NCBI GenBank assembly: GCA_947453965.1
Contig: CANGIQ010000005.1
Coordinates: forward strand, 1 to 64,000
Direction of reading: 5' to 3'
Source: Comamonadaceae bacterium
GTDB lineage: Bacteria > Pseudomonadota > Gammaproteobacteria > Burkholderiales > Burkholderiaceae_C
DNA length: 64,000 nt
Both the position numbers and the translations under genes were made by a program. The first letter of the stretch is position 1. Every line of letters starts with the position of its first letter. Positions 48,445 to 58,100 of the stretch are shown here, one piece after another. The notes beneath the pieces are model-generated. The model did not search any database. It saw nothing but the letters and a program-made list of their open reading frames with translations, and was not told the origin of the DNA.

Positions 48445-50209
48445 TGAGCCCATGCTCAGCCGATTTGTAGAGTTGGGCGTAGGCACCGCCTGCCGCCATC
48501 AACGTCGCATGCGAGCCTGTTTCGACGATTTGCCCGGCTTGCATCACCACAATCACATCGGCATGCTCAATGGTCGATAAACGATGTGCAATCACCAAGG
48601 ATGTGCGGCCTTGCATCAAAACCTTCAACGCATTTTTGACAGCTTGCTCTGAAGCGGTATCGAGGGCGGAGGTGGCTTCGTCCAGGATCAAAATTGGCGC
48701 GTCTTTGTACAGCGCGCGCGCAATCGCCAAACGCTGGCGCTGACCGCCCGACAGTTGCGTGGCGTTGTGCCCCACCTGGGTGTTTTCTTGCGCGGGCAAG
48801 CCGCGTACAAAGTCGGCCAAGTGGGCGGCTTCCAGGGCCTTCCAGACGCGTGCGGTGTCTACGGCTTGGCCCAAGGCAATGTTGTAGGCAATCGAATCGT
48901 TGAACATCACCACGTCTTGGCTCACGTAGGCCACATGGCTGCGCAGACTGGCCAGTGACCATTCGGGCAAGGGCACGCCATCCAAGGTGATGGTGCCTGC
49001 GGTAGGTTCTAAAAAGCGCGGCAGCAAATTGGCCAAGGTGGTTTTACCCGAGCCTGATGGGCCGACCAAGGCCACAGTTTGCCCGGGGTGGATGGTCAGG
49101 CTTACATCATTCAAAGCGGCTTGGGCGGCCGATGGGTATTGCAAATGCACATGATCCAAGCGCACTTCACCTTTCACGTGGGTGCTGGTGTGCGTGCCTT
49201 GTGACTCATCGGCAATGCGTGTCAGCAGGTCAAGCCCACGTTCGAGCGAGGTCACGCCACGTGTCAAGGTGCCCGCCACCTCCGAGAGATGTTTGATGGG
49301 CGAGATCAACATCAGCATGCCGGTGATGAACGACGCAAAGCCGCCCACCGTCACGGCTTGGCTGCCGCCGCTGGGCGTGCTTTGCCACAGTGCCACCGTG
49401 ATCACGCCAGACAAGGCGAGCGCGGCAAGCATTTGGATCAGCGGCGTCATGGTCGAATTGGCCACCACCGATTTCAAGGCCAGCTGACGCAGCTTGTGGT
49501 TGAACGTGGCAAATTTGTGGGCCTGGTCTGTCTGTGCGTTGTGGAGACGAACCATACGGTATGCGAGCACGTTTTCTTCCACCACGTACGCTAGTTCATC
49601 GGTGGCGTCTTGGCCAGCACGGGTGACACGATCCAAGCGACGCGAGAGGTGTTTGACCACCCAGGCAATCGGCGGGAAGATGGCAAACACAATCAGCGTT
49701 AGCTTCCAATTCAAAAACAGCAAATACCCCATCAAGGCCACCAAGGTGATGGCGTCTTTGGCCAAGGAGAGCAGGGTGAAGATCAGCAATGAGGCACCGT
49801 TGTTGACCTCATACACCATGCTGTTGGTCAGCCCGCTGGCATGTTGGTTTTGAAACAGCGCGGGGTCTGCGCGCAAGAGTTTTTCAAACAAGCGTTCGCG
49901 AATACGCTCCATGCCCGCGTTGGTCACTCGTGCCAGGCAATAGGCGGCAATAAACCCCGCAAAGCCCCGTACACCAAACAACAGCAGCAAAACCGCAGGT
50001 ACCTTCCACAAATCCAGCGCGCCTTGATGGAAACCGCTGTCCAACAAAGGTTTCATCAGTGCTGGAATGGCCGGTTCTGTGAGAGAACCGATCAAAATGC
50101 CAACAATACCCAGCGCCAACGCACCTGGATGTCCAGAAAACCAGGGCGCCACACGGCGTAGCCGTTGCCATAAAGCGTCTGACGCAGCAGATGGGGTGGC
50201 AGGGGTCAT
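48413..50209 (-). CDS. msbA: MsbA-type lipid A/phospholipid ABC exporter
   Basis: 598-residue half-transporter. Six transmembrane helices (about 25-320) are followed by an ATPase domain with Walker A LVGPSGSGKTTLANLL, signature QLSGGQRQRLAIARALY, Walker B ILILDEATSALD and the H-loop IAHRLSTIEHAD. It flips lipid A-core across the inner membrane. Placement beside lipid A genes is not seen here; the call rests on length, half-transporter form and the adjacent glycosyltransferase. Other exporters of this family remain possible. Confidence 0.85.
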   Translation of the reverse strand: MTPATPSAASDALWQRLRRVAPWFSGHPGALALGIVGILIGSLTEPAIPALMKPLLDSGFHQGALDLWKVPAVLLLLFGVRGFAGFIAAYCLARVTNAGMERIRERLFEKLLRADPALFQNQHASGLTNSMVYEVNNGASLLIFTLLSLAKDAITLVALMGYLLFLNWKLTLIVFAIFPPIAWVVKHLSRRLDRVTRAGQDATDELAYVVEENVLAYRMVRLHNAQTDQAHKFATFNHKLRQLALKSVVANSTMTPLIQMLAALALSGVITVALWQSTPSGGSQAVTVGGFASFITGMLMLISPIKHLSEVAGTLTRGVTSLERGLDLLTRIADESQGTHTSTHVKGEVRLDHVHLQYPSAAQAALNDVSLTIHPGQTVALVGPSGSGKTTLANLLPRFLEPTAGTITLDGVPLPEWSLASLRSHVAYVSQDVVMFNDSIAYNIALGQAVDTARVWKALEAAHLADFVRGLPAQENTQVGHNATQLSGGQRQRLAIARALYKDAPILILDEATSALDTASEQAVKNALKVLMQGRTSLVIAHRLSTIEHADVIVVMQAGQIVETGSHATLMAAGGAYAQLYKSAEHGLINDEAAPSPA

Positions 50210-50301
50210 AAATGGATGTTCAAAAGTCAGGCAGAGTGATCATTATCGCCACTCAACCACGCACTAAAATCCGTCACTTCATCTGGCTCTCTCAATTCAC
50301 C

Positions 50302-51585
50302 ATGACACGTTCTTGTTTCCGATGGGCTCTTGGGCTTTTGACTGCTTGTGTGGTGGCCTTGCCAACTTGGGCGCAGTTTCGCGTCGAGGTGTCTGGCGTG
50401 GGCTTGACCCAAGTGCCGATTGCCTTTGCACCGTTGCGTGGTGAAGAATCGTCGCCGCAAAAAATTGCCAGCATCGTGCAGTCTGACCTGGAGCGCAGTG
50501 GCCAGTTCCGTGGCTTGGCCGCTGGCAAAACCTCGGACGAAACAGAGCGTCCCGACATCAGCTTGCTGCGTCAAAAAGGCGCTGATGCCTTGCTCACCGG
50601 CAGCATCAGCCGCATGAACGATGGCCGTTTTGATGTGCGCATCCGTTTGTGGGATGTGGTGCGCAACCAAGATTTGGGCGCCATGAGCTACACCGTGGTA
50701 GCCAGCGATTTGCGCTTGGCCTCGCACCGCATTTCTGACTTTGTGTATGAAAAACTCACGGGCGACCGTGGTGTGTTCTCAACCCGCATCGCCTATGTCA
50801 CCAAAGCCGGTGGCCGCTACAACCTGTGGGTGGCTGATTCGGATGGCGAGAACTCGCAGTCGGCACTGTCCAGCCCCGAGCCCATCATTTCGCCCAGCTG
50901 GTCGCCCCAAGGGGGGCAATTGGCCTATGTGTCGTTTGAATCACGCAAGCCCGTGGTGTATGTGCACGACGTGTCGACGGGCAAGCGCCGTTTGGTGGCG
51001 AACTTTCGCGGCTCCAACAGCGCCCCCTCCTGGGCGCCTGATGGCCGCAGCTTGGCCGTGACCTTGAGTCGTGATGGCGGTTCACAGCTGTTTGTGATTG
51101 ACGCCCAAGGCGGTGAACCCCGCCGATTGACGCAATCTGCAGGCATTGACACAGAACCCGTGTTCTCACCCGATGGCACGGCGATTTACTTTGTGAGCGA
51201 CCGTGGCGGTGCCCCACAGATTTACCGCATGCCAGCGATGGGTGGCCCCGCCAACCGCGTCACCTTCAACGGCAGTTACAACATTTCGCCCGCTTTGAGT
51301 CCGGATGGTCGTTGGTTGGCTTATGTCTCACGCATCGGTGGTGCGTTCAAACTGCATGTGATGGACTTGTCCAGCGGTAACGCCACGGCCATCACAGAAA
51401 CCACGGCCGACGAGCGCCCCAGTTTTGCCCCCAACAGCCGCTTGATCGTGTACGCCACCCAACAAGACGGCCGCGAAGCCTTAATGACCACCACCTTGGA
51501 CGGCCGCATCAAAGCGCGTTTGTCAGGGCAGGGCGGCGACATTCGCGAGCCCCATTGGGGCCCGTTCTCCAAATTGCTCCCTTAA
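50302..51585 (+). CDS. tolB: TolB, Tol-Pal periplasmic beta-propeller
   Basis: 427 residues from ATG 50302, which gives a signal peptide ([16 protein letters not shown]). The N-terminal alpha/beta domain (about 25-160) is followed by a six-bladed WD-like propeller with repeated P-x-W-S/A-P-D-G-x-x-L/I-A (for example [17 protein letters not shown]). It links Pal and outer-membrane components to TolA for outer-membrane constriction at division. The upstream start 50212 would add a non-signal leader. pal follows 29 bp on. Confidence 0.97.
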   Translation: MTRSCFRWALGLLTACVVALPTWAQFRVEVSGVGLTQVPIAFAPLRGEESSPQKIASIVQSDLERSGQFRGLAAGKTSDETERPDISLLRQKGADALLTGSISRMNDGRFDVRIRLWDVVRNQDLGAMSYTVVASDLRLASHRISDFVYEKLTGDRGVFSTRIAYVTKAGGRYNLWVADSDGENSQSALSSPEPIISPSWSPQGGQLAYVSFESRKPVVYVHDVSTGKRRLVANFRGSNSAPSWAPDGRSLAVTLSRDGGSQLFVIDAQGGEPRRLTQSAGIDTEPVFSPDGTAIYFVSDRGGAPQIYRMPAMGGPANRVTFNGSYNISPALSPDGRWLAYVSRIGGAFKLHVMDLSSGNATAITETTADERPSFAPNSRLIVYATQQDGREALMTTTLDGRIKARLSGQGGDIREPHWGPFSKLLP

Positions 51586-51614
51586 TTTTTTGACTTTTTG
51601 AAATACACCACGCC

Positions 51615-52124
51615 ATGAAAAAACTACTTTTACTCCTTTCTCTGATTGCGCTTTTGTCCGGTTGCGCCTCGGGCGTCAAGCTCGATGATGTGCCTGTGGA
51701 CGACCGCTCTGGCGGTGCTGCCGGTGCGTCTGGCGTCAACAGCTTGGATGCCCGTGGCTTGAATGGCATGAACGGCATCAAGCCAGGCCCTGCAGGCGTG
51801 GCATCGGTGATCTATTTCGACTACGACAGCTACAGCGTCAAGCCTGAGTTCCAAAGCGTGTTGGATGCCCATGCCCGCTTCTTGCGTGCTGACAAAACCC
51901 GTCGCGTCAACATCGAAGGCCACACCGACGAACGCGGTGGCCGTGAATACAACTTGGGCTTGGGTCAAAAGCGCTCCGAAGCCGTGCGCCGTGCATTGAC
52001 CGTCTTGGGCGTGCCCGACAGCCAAATGGAAGCTGTGAGCTATGGCAAAGAAAAACCTGCCGCCCAAGGCGCTGACGAATCGGCCTTTGCCAAGAACCGC
52101 CGTGCGGAGATGACCTACCGATGA
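51615..52124 (+). CDS. pal: Pal, peptidoglycan-associated lipoprotein
   Basis: 169-residue lipoprotein. The lipobox is LLSGC (Cys at 18). The OmpA-like domain has VIYFDYDSYSVKPEFQ, NIEGHTDERGGREYNLGLG and KNRRAEMTYR, with the Asp and Arg that bind diaminopimelate. It anchors the outer membrane to peptidoglycan with TolB. Its stop overlaps the cpoB start by 4 nt. Confidence 0.98.
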   Translation: MKKLLLLLSLIALLSGCASGVKLDDVPVDDRSGGAAGASGVNSLDARGLNGMNGIKPGPAGVASVIYFDYDSYSVKPEFQSVLDAHARFLRADKTRRVNIEGHTDERGGREYNLGLGQKRSEAVRRALTVLGVPDSQMEAVSYGKEKPAAQGADESAFAKNRRAEMTYR

Positions 52125-52843
52125 AAACCCGCGCACTCCATGCCATCCCCCTTGCTTTGGGGATTTTGTTTGCCTCTGGGGCACAAGCCGCTTTGTTTGA
52201 AGACGACGAGGCGCGCCGTGCCATTTTGGACTTGCGCCAACGCATGGACCGCCAAAGCGAGGAAATTCAACAATTTCAGCGCAGCCTGATTGAGCAGCAA
52301 AACCAATTCGAAGCCCTTCGTGCCGAAACCGCACGCTTGCGCGGCGAAAAAGAAGAGCTGATGCAAGAGCTGCGCCGCCAAAAAGATGTGTCTCAAGGTG
52401 TGGATGAGCGCTTGCGCAAGTTCGAGCCCAAAAAAGTGGTGGTCGATGGCGTGGAGTTTGTGGCCGATCCGGTGGAAACCAAGGCGTATGAAGACGCCTT
52501 GGCCGTGTTCCGCAAAGGCGACTTTGCAGCGGCGGGTGTGGCATTTTCGGACTTCATCAAGCGTTATCCAAACAGCGGTTATGTGGTGCCATCCTTGTTC
52601 TGGGCGGGCAATGCGCAATATGCCAACCGCGACTACAAAGAAGCCATTCGTAACTTCAATCTCTTGCTGGCCAAAGCCCCCACGCACGCACGCGCACCTG
52701 ACGCCATGTTGTCTGTGGCCAACTGCCAGTTAGAGCTCAAAGACCTCAAAGGTGCGCGTAAAACCTTGGATGAGGTTGCCAAAACCTACCCACAGTCAGA
52801 AGCTGCATCCGCAGCCCGTGAACGATTGGCCAAACTGAAATAA
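52121..52843 (+). CDS. cpoB: CpoB/YbgF, Tol-Pal-associated coiled-coil TPR protein
   Basis: 240-residue periplasmic protein with a signal peptide (LALGILFASGAQA-A). An N-terminal coiled coil (about 30-95) begins RRAILDLRQRMDRQSEEIQQ; C-terminal TPR repeats (about 120-240) include AYEDALAVFRKGDFAAAGVA and YPNSGYVVPSLFWAGNAQY. It coordinates PBP1B with the Tol system. Translational coupling to pal supports the call. Confidence 0.95.
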   Translation: MKTRALHAIPLALGILFASGAQAALFEDDEARRAILDLRQRMDRQSEEIQQFQRSLIEQQNQFEALRAETARLRGEKEELMQELRRQKDVSQGVDERLRKFEPKKVVVDGVEFVADPVETKAYEDALAVFRKGDFAAAGVAFSDFIKRYPNSGYVVPSLFWAGNAQYANRDYKEAIRNFNLLLAKAPTHARAPDAMLSVANCQLELKDLKGARKTLDEVAKTYPQSEAASAARERLAKLK

Positions 52844-52849
52844 ATTCAA

Positions 52850-53953
52850 ATGAATGAACTGACCACGCTCACCCAACAAGTGCTTGGGATTTTTTTCTTG
52901 CTCTCCTTGGTGTTGGGTGCGATCAGCCAGCGCACGCACTTTTGCACCATGGGTGCGGTGTCCGATGTCGTCAACATGGAAGATTGGACACGTGCCCGTC
53001 AATGGATGTTGGCGGTCGGTGTGGCCATGGTCGGGTTTGCGGCCTTGTCGCACACCGGGCAAATTGATGCATCCAAAACCCTGTATGCCGGATCGCGCTT
53101 CTTGTGGCTGTCTGCCATCGTCGGTGGTCTGCTGTTTGGCTACGGCATGGTCATGGCCTCTGGTTGTGGCAACAAAACCTTGGTGCGCATTGGTGGTGGC
53201 AACCTCAAATCGCTGGTGGTTTTTGTGGTCATGGGCATCAGCGCCTTTGCCACCTTGAAGGGCATCACTGCGGTGGTGCGTGTCAACACTGTTGATGCGC
53301 TGGCATTGGACATGCCCGCGGGTGCGCAGTTGGGCACCTTGTTTGCGTCGGTCTTGGGAGGCAGTCCTGCAGACGTGACCCTCGGTCTGGGTTATGCCAT
53401 CGGCGTGGTCTTGATCTTGGCGGTTTTGCGCCATGCCGATTTCCGTACGCTTGAGAACGTGCTGGCAGGTTTGGGCGTGGGCGCCATCATTGTGGTGCTG
53501 TGGTGGGTGAGTGGGCACCTGGGCTTTGTGGCCGAACACCCAGAAACACTCGAACCCGTTTTCTTGGGCACCGCCTCTGGTCGCATCGAAGCCTTGACCT
53601 TTGTGGCCCCCGTGGCCCACAGCCTGGATTGGCTGATGTTCTTCAGCGATAAATCCAAGGTCTTGACCGTGGGTGTGGTCTCTGTGGCGGGCGTGATTTG
53701 CGGCTCGGCTTTGTCGGCCTTGATGAGCAAAACTTTTCGCTGGGAAGGTTTTGCCAGCACCGATGATTTGGCCAACCACCTGATTGGCGGCGTGATGATG
53801 GGTGTTGGTGGTGTTACTGCCATGGGCTGCACATTTGGGCAAGGCCTGAGCGGCATTTCTACCCTGAGCCTCAATGCATTTGTGGCCATTAGCGCCATCA
53901 TCGTGGGCTGTGTGGTGGCCTTGCGCCGACAAGCCGCATTGCTGGATATTTGA
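52850..53953 (+). CDS. YeeE/YedE (TsuA-like) transporter
   Basis: 367-residue integral membrane protein with about nine to ten helices of the YeeE/YedE family, which includes the thiosulfate importer TsuA. Conserved Cys that relay thiosulfate are visible in RTHFCTMGAVSDV, MASGCGNKTLVRIGGGN and TAMGCTFGQGLSGIS. TsuA is often followed by a TusA-like TsuB; none is present here. It lies 6 bp after cpoB and 1 nt before the likely tcdA start, so it is probably in that transcript. Confidence 0.87.
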   Translation: MNELTTLTQQVLGIFFLLSLVLGAISQRTHFCTMGAVSDVVNMEDWTRARQWMLAVGVAMVGFAALSHTGQIDASKTLYAGSRFLWLSAIVGGLLFGYGMVMASGCGNKTLVRIGGGNLKSLVVFVVMGISAFATLKGITAVVRVNTVDALALDMPAGAQLGTLFASVLGGSPADVTLGLGYAIGVVLILAVLRHADFRTLENVLAGLGVGAIIVVLWWVSGHLGFVAEHPETLEPVFLGTASGRIEALTFVAPVAHSLDWLMFFSDKSKVLTVGVVSVAGVICGSALSALMSKTFRWEGFASTDDLANHLIGGVMMGVGGVTAMGCTFGQGLSGISTLSLNAFVAISAIIVGCVVALRRQAALLDI

Positions 53954-53954
53954 T

Positions 53955-54734
53955 TTGTCTGACTCCGCTGACTTGCAGCGTCGCTTTGGCGGCCTAGAGC
54001 GCTTGTATGGTGTCGAGGGTGCAAGTCGCATTCGCAGCGCACATGTGGCGGTCGTGGGCATTGGAGGCGTAGGGTCGTGGGCTGTGGAGGCCTTGGCGCG
54101 CTGTGGCGTCGGGCAGTTGACCTTGATTGACTTGGACCATGTGGCCGAATCCAACATCAACCGTCAAATTCACGCACTCGACACAACGGTTGGCATGGCC
54201 AAAGTGCAAGCGATGCGTGAGCGCATTGCCCACATCAACCCTGCGTGCATCGTGCATTGTGTCGAAGAGTTTGTCGAGCCTGCCAACTGGCCGATGATTT
54301 TGCCGAGTTCGGTCGATGCCGTCATCGATGCCTGTGACCAAGTCAAAGCCAAAACAGCCATGGCGGCTTGGGCCTTGAAGCAGCGCAGTGTGTTCATCAG
54401 CGTTGGGGCTGCAGGTGGGAAACGCCAGGCACACAAAGTCGATATTGACGATTTGTCTTTGACGACCCACGATCCACTGTTAGCCCAGCTGCGTTATCGC
54501 TTGCGCCGCGAGCATGGTGCCGCGCGAGATGGCAAAAAAATGGGGGTTGCATGCGTGTTTAGCCGCGAATCGGTGGCCCCCCCGGACCCCAGCTGCGCCA
54601 TCGAAGGTGATGGCTCTTTGAACTGTCATGGCTATGGTTCCGTGGTCAGCGTGACGGCGACCTTTGGTCAATGCGCGGCAGGCTGGATCATTGAACAAAT
54701 TTCTTCGCGCTCATTGGCAAAAACGCCAAAATAG
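53955..54734 (+). CDS. tcdA: tRNA threonylcarbamoyladenosine dehydratase (TcdA)
   Basis: About 259 residues of the E1-like family that cyclises t6A37 of ANN-reading tRNAs. The ATP-binding motif is VAVVGIGGVGSWAVEALARCG; LTLIDLDHVAESNINRQ and VIDACDQVKAKTAM follow, and a C-terminal SCAIEGDGSLNCHGYGS. No ATG gives a plausible start. TTG 53955, 1 nt after the upstream stop, is the best candidate; the ATG at 53874 lies 80 nt inside the transporter gene. The tRNA-Lys promoter overlaps its 3' end. Confidence 0.9.
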   Translation: MSDSADLQRRFGGLERLYGVEGASRIRSAHVAVVGIGGVGSWAVEALARCGVGQLTLIDLDHVAESNINRQIHALDTTVGMAKVQAMRERIAHINPACIVHCVEEFVEPANWPMILPSSVDAVIDACDQVKAKTAMAAWALKQRSVFISVGAAGGKRQAHKVDIDDLSLTTHDPLLAQLRYRLRREHGAARDGKKMGVACVFSRESVAPPDPSCAIEGDGSLNCHGYGSVVSVTATFGQCAAGWIIEQISSRSLAKTPK

Positions 54735-54743
54735 CGCTATACT
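54714..54743 (+). promoter_or_regulatory. Sigma-70 promoter of tRNA-Lys, partly inside tcdA
   Basis: TTGGCA (54714-54719) and TATACT (54738-54743) are separated by 18 bp, close to the consensus. The -35 element lies within the last tcdA codons. It is placed 48 bp upstream of the tRNA. Confidence 0.75.
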
Positions 54744-54790
54744 CTAAGTCTTCGCAGGGTACGCGGTTAACGTCGTATATCAAGCGTGAT

Positions 54791-54866
54791 GGGACCATAG
54801 CTCAGTTGGTAGAGCAGCGGACTTTTAATCCGTTTGTCGTGGGTTCGACCCCCGCTGGTCCCACCA
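54791..54866 (+). tRNA. tRNA-Lys (anticodon TTT)
   Basis: 76-nt cloverleaf. Acceptor GGGACCA pairs with TGGTCCC, then discriminator A and an encoded CCA. Anticodon stem GCGGA/TCCGT (one G-U) encloses CTTTTAA, anticodon TTT. D-arm and T-arm (GGGTTCGACCC) are intact. Confidence 0.97.
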
Positions 54867-54877
54867 AAATAAACCTA

Positions 54878-54914
54878 AAAACACCTCGTACGAAAGTACG
54901 GGGTGTTTTTTTTT
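54878..54914 (+). terminator. Rho-independent terminator after tRNA-Lys
   Basis: AAACACCTCGTAC pairs with GTACGGGGTGTTT (one G-U) around a GAAA tetraloop, followed by a run of nine or more T. It isolates the tRNA from the adhesin region. Confidence 0.95.
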
Positions 54915-55188
54915 GCCCCGTAGAGTTAAGTGTTTATTAAAACCATTTAATTACTCTTTATGACCCAAGTGTCATAAAAGATTTTTATTTATTTTATTAA
55001 TTCAAAAATATTCAATATTTTATTTAATTTGAGTATTTAAAAATTATTTTTAGCCGTCAAAAAAACACGGTACGAAACTTGCATTCAAGCCCGCGCGACA
55101 TCTGTTTTTATGCGCTTGTGCAGTCTTGCTCAAGTTAAACCCGGATGTACCGATTTTCGATCTACTTAAATGGCCTAAGGCAAGACCT
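54915..55188. other. AT-rich region upstream of the giant adhesin
   Basis: This 274-bp stretch holds no supportable gene. From about 54930 to 55060 it is strongly A/T-rich, unlike the rest of the window, with runs such as TTTTATTTATTTTATTAATTC. It presumably contains the adhesin promoter; such DNA commonly attracts nucleoid-silencing proteins. The adhesin frame is open back to 55054, but only a TTG (55126) could start it earlier. Confidence 0.6.
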
Positions 55189-58100
55189 GTGAAAAACATA
55201 ACAAAAAATTTGATGAATCTGCTGGGAAGCGTGTTTGCTGCGACACCTTCTGTGGAAGCCGGCAAACCCCATGTGATTCAGGATTGGTTGAACTCTGGTG
55301 ATCAAGTCGTTCAGCAAGGCCGAGATTTGGTCCATATCAATGCCAATGGTGATTTAGAACGGATCGAGGATTTCTTCGATGCCGAAGGGCAGATCGCAGC
55401 AGGGGACTTGCCAAGCGAAGTATTGACACAGCTTCAATTGGCCTTGACCCCGTCTGCCGTAGAGCCTGTGCAATTGGCGCAACTTAGCACCAACACGGCT
55501 TCAGACGCGGGCAGTGGTGCTGTGGTTGCTCCGATACCCTTAGATATTCCAATTGCCAAAGTGGCACAAGCTTCAGGTGCGGTGGTTGTTATTCGTAATG
55601 GCTTGTCTGTGTTGTTGTCTGCAGGTGACAACATTTATTTGGGCGATGTCATTTCGACACAGGCTAATTCACAGGTCAAAATCAATTTCATCAAAGTGGA
55701 GGATTCGACTGTCTCTACCAGCTCCACGACGGTGGGTGCAGGAACCCGGGTCACGGTGAGCGGTCAAATGATTGGAACGGATGCCGCCAAAGTATTCCAA
55801 GCCAACCTAACAGTGGACAGCGGTAATGTGACGGTGGATCGGTACGCGCCGACAGACACCAGCGTGCAGGTCACGACACCCTCCGGACGTGTTGCTGTGC
55901 CTGCAAACGGCTTGGTTGTAGCGGTGGAGCCCACATCACAACAAACGACGGTGAGTCAACCTGTTGTGCAGGGAGCTGCTACAACTATTGCACCTCCGTC
56001 TGTGACTGTCATTGATAGCAATGGGCAACAAAGTCAACTTCAACTTGGCACGGCACCAGTTTTACTGCCCGCTGCTAATCAAGTAGTAGCTGCGCCAGCG
56101 GCGAGTCCAGCTGCAGGCACAGCCACGCCTGCAGCTGGTACAGCACCAGTTCAAACGGCAGCAGATGCTGCAACAGGCGCAACTGCGCCAGCGGTTACGG
56201 GTGCGACGACAGCACCCGCACCAGCAGGTGCTCCAACGCAAACAACCGCAGCAACGGCTGCGGGTACGACCACGGCGCCTGCAGCTGGTACAACAACAGC
56301 CCAAACGCCAGCAGACGCTGCAACAGGTGCAACTACGCCTGGAGCGACAGCGACTACGTCAGCAGGTGTTGCGACTCAAGCTGCGACGACTGCGCAAGCA
56401 GCAGCTGCAGGTACAACTACGCCAGTTGACCCTGCAACAGGTGCAACTGCGCCAGCGGCGACAGCGACTACGCCAGCAGGTGTTGCGACTCAAGCAGCGA
56501 CGACTGCACAAACAGCAGCTGCAGGTACGACTACAGCGCCTGCGGCTGGCACTACAACGGTTCAAACGCCAGCAGATGCTGCAACCGGTGCAACTGCACC
56601 AGTGGCGACAGCACCTACACCGGCAGGCGGTGCAGCGCAAACTGCTACAGCAGCAACGGCTGCGGGAACGATTACAGCGCCTGCGGCTGTTACCGCAACA
56701 GCCCAAACGCCAGTTGATGCTGCAACAGGCGCAACTACGCCTGCGACGACACCAGCAGGTCTTGCTGCACAAACAACTGCAGTAACTGCTGCGGGAACCA
56801 CCACCGTGCCTGCAGCAGCTACAACAACAGCTCAAACACCAGCAGATGCTGCAACAGCTGCAACTACGCCTGCAGTGACAGCAGTCACGCCAGCAGGTGC
56901 TACAGCACAAACAACCGCAGCAACGGCTGCGGGTACGACCGCTGCGCCTGCAGCTGGTACAGCACTAGCCCAAACTCCAGCAGACGCTGCAACAGGTGCA
57001 ACTGCTCCAGCGGCAACAACACTTACACCGGCAGGCGTTGCAACGCAAGCAGCTGTAGCTACAGCTGCTGCTGGTGCAACCACCGCGCCCGTAGCGGCTA
57101 CAACAACAGCCCAAACGCCAGTTGATGCAGCAGCTGTAACTACGCCTGCGGCAACAGCGCCCACACCGACAGGTGTTGCAGCGCAAACAACTGCAGCAGC
57201 TACTGCTGCGGGTGCGACCACGGCGCCTGCAGCTGGCACTGGGACGGTCCAAACCTCAGCTGATCCTGCAATAGGCACAACTGCGCCAGCGGCAACAGCG
57301 CCCACACCAGCAGGTGTGGCAACGCAAACAACTGCGGCAGCAACAGCTGCGGGTACGACCACGACGCCTGCAGCAGGTGCAACAACAGCCCAAACACCAG
57401 CAGACGCTGCAACAGGTGCAGCTGCACCAGCGGCGACAGCAGTCACACCAGCTGGTGTTGCAGCGCAAACAACTGCAGCTGCAACGGCTGCGGGTGCGAC
57501 TGCAGCGCCTGCAGCTGGCACTGCAACGGTTCAAACGTCAGCTGATCCTGCAACAGGCGCAACTGCGCCAGTGGCGACAGCACCTACAACGGCAGGTACT
57601 GCAGCGCAAACTGCCACAGCAGCAACGGCCGCGGGTACGACCACGGCGCCTGCAGCAGGTGCAACAACAGCCCAAACGCCAGCTGAAGCCTTAGCAGCTG
57701 GAATTACGCCTGCAGCGACAGCAGTCACACCAGCAGGTGTTGCGACTCAAGCAGCGACGACTGCACAAACAGCAGCTGCAGGTACGACTACAGCGCCTGC
57801 AGCTGGCACTGCAACGGTTCAAACGCCAGCAGATGCTGCAACCGGTGCAACTGCGCCAGTGGCGGCAGCACCTACAACGGCAGGTACTGCAGCACAACCT
57901 ACTACAGCAGCAACTGCCGTCGGTGCAACCACTGCGCCTACAGCTGGTACTGGTACGGTCCAAACCTCAGCTGATCCTGCAACAGGCGCAACTGCGCCAG
58001 CGGCGACAGCACCTACAACGGCAGGTACTGCAGCGCAAACTGCTACAGCAGCAACGGCTGCGGGGACTACTACCGCGCCTGCGGCTGTTACCGCAACAGC

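Noticed and set aside
55126-55188. Earlier TTG start for the adhesin
   Set aside because: No ribosome-binding site precedes it, and GTG 55189 has AAGG at a workable distance.
55050-55265. 71-codon minus-strand frame upstream of the adhesin
   Set aside because: It overlaps the adhesin start and AT-rich promoter region, with no domain or ribosome-binding site.
54791-55300. tRNA-Lys as a used integration site
   Set aside because: I found no integrase and no repeat of the tRNA 3' end within the window, so only a suggestion remains.
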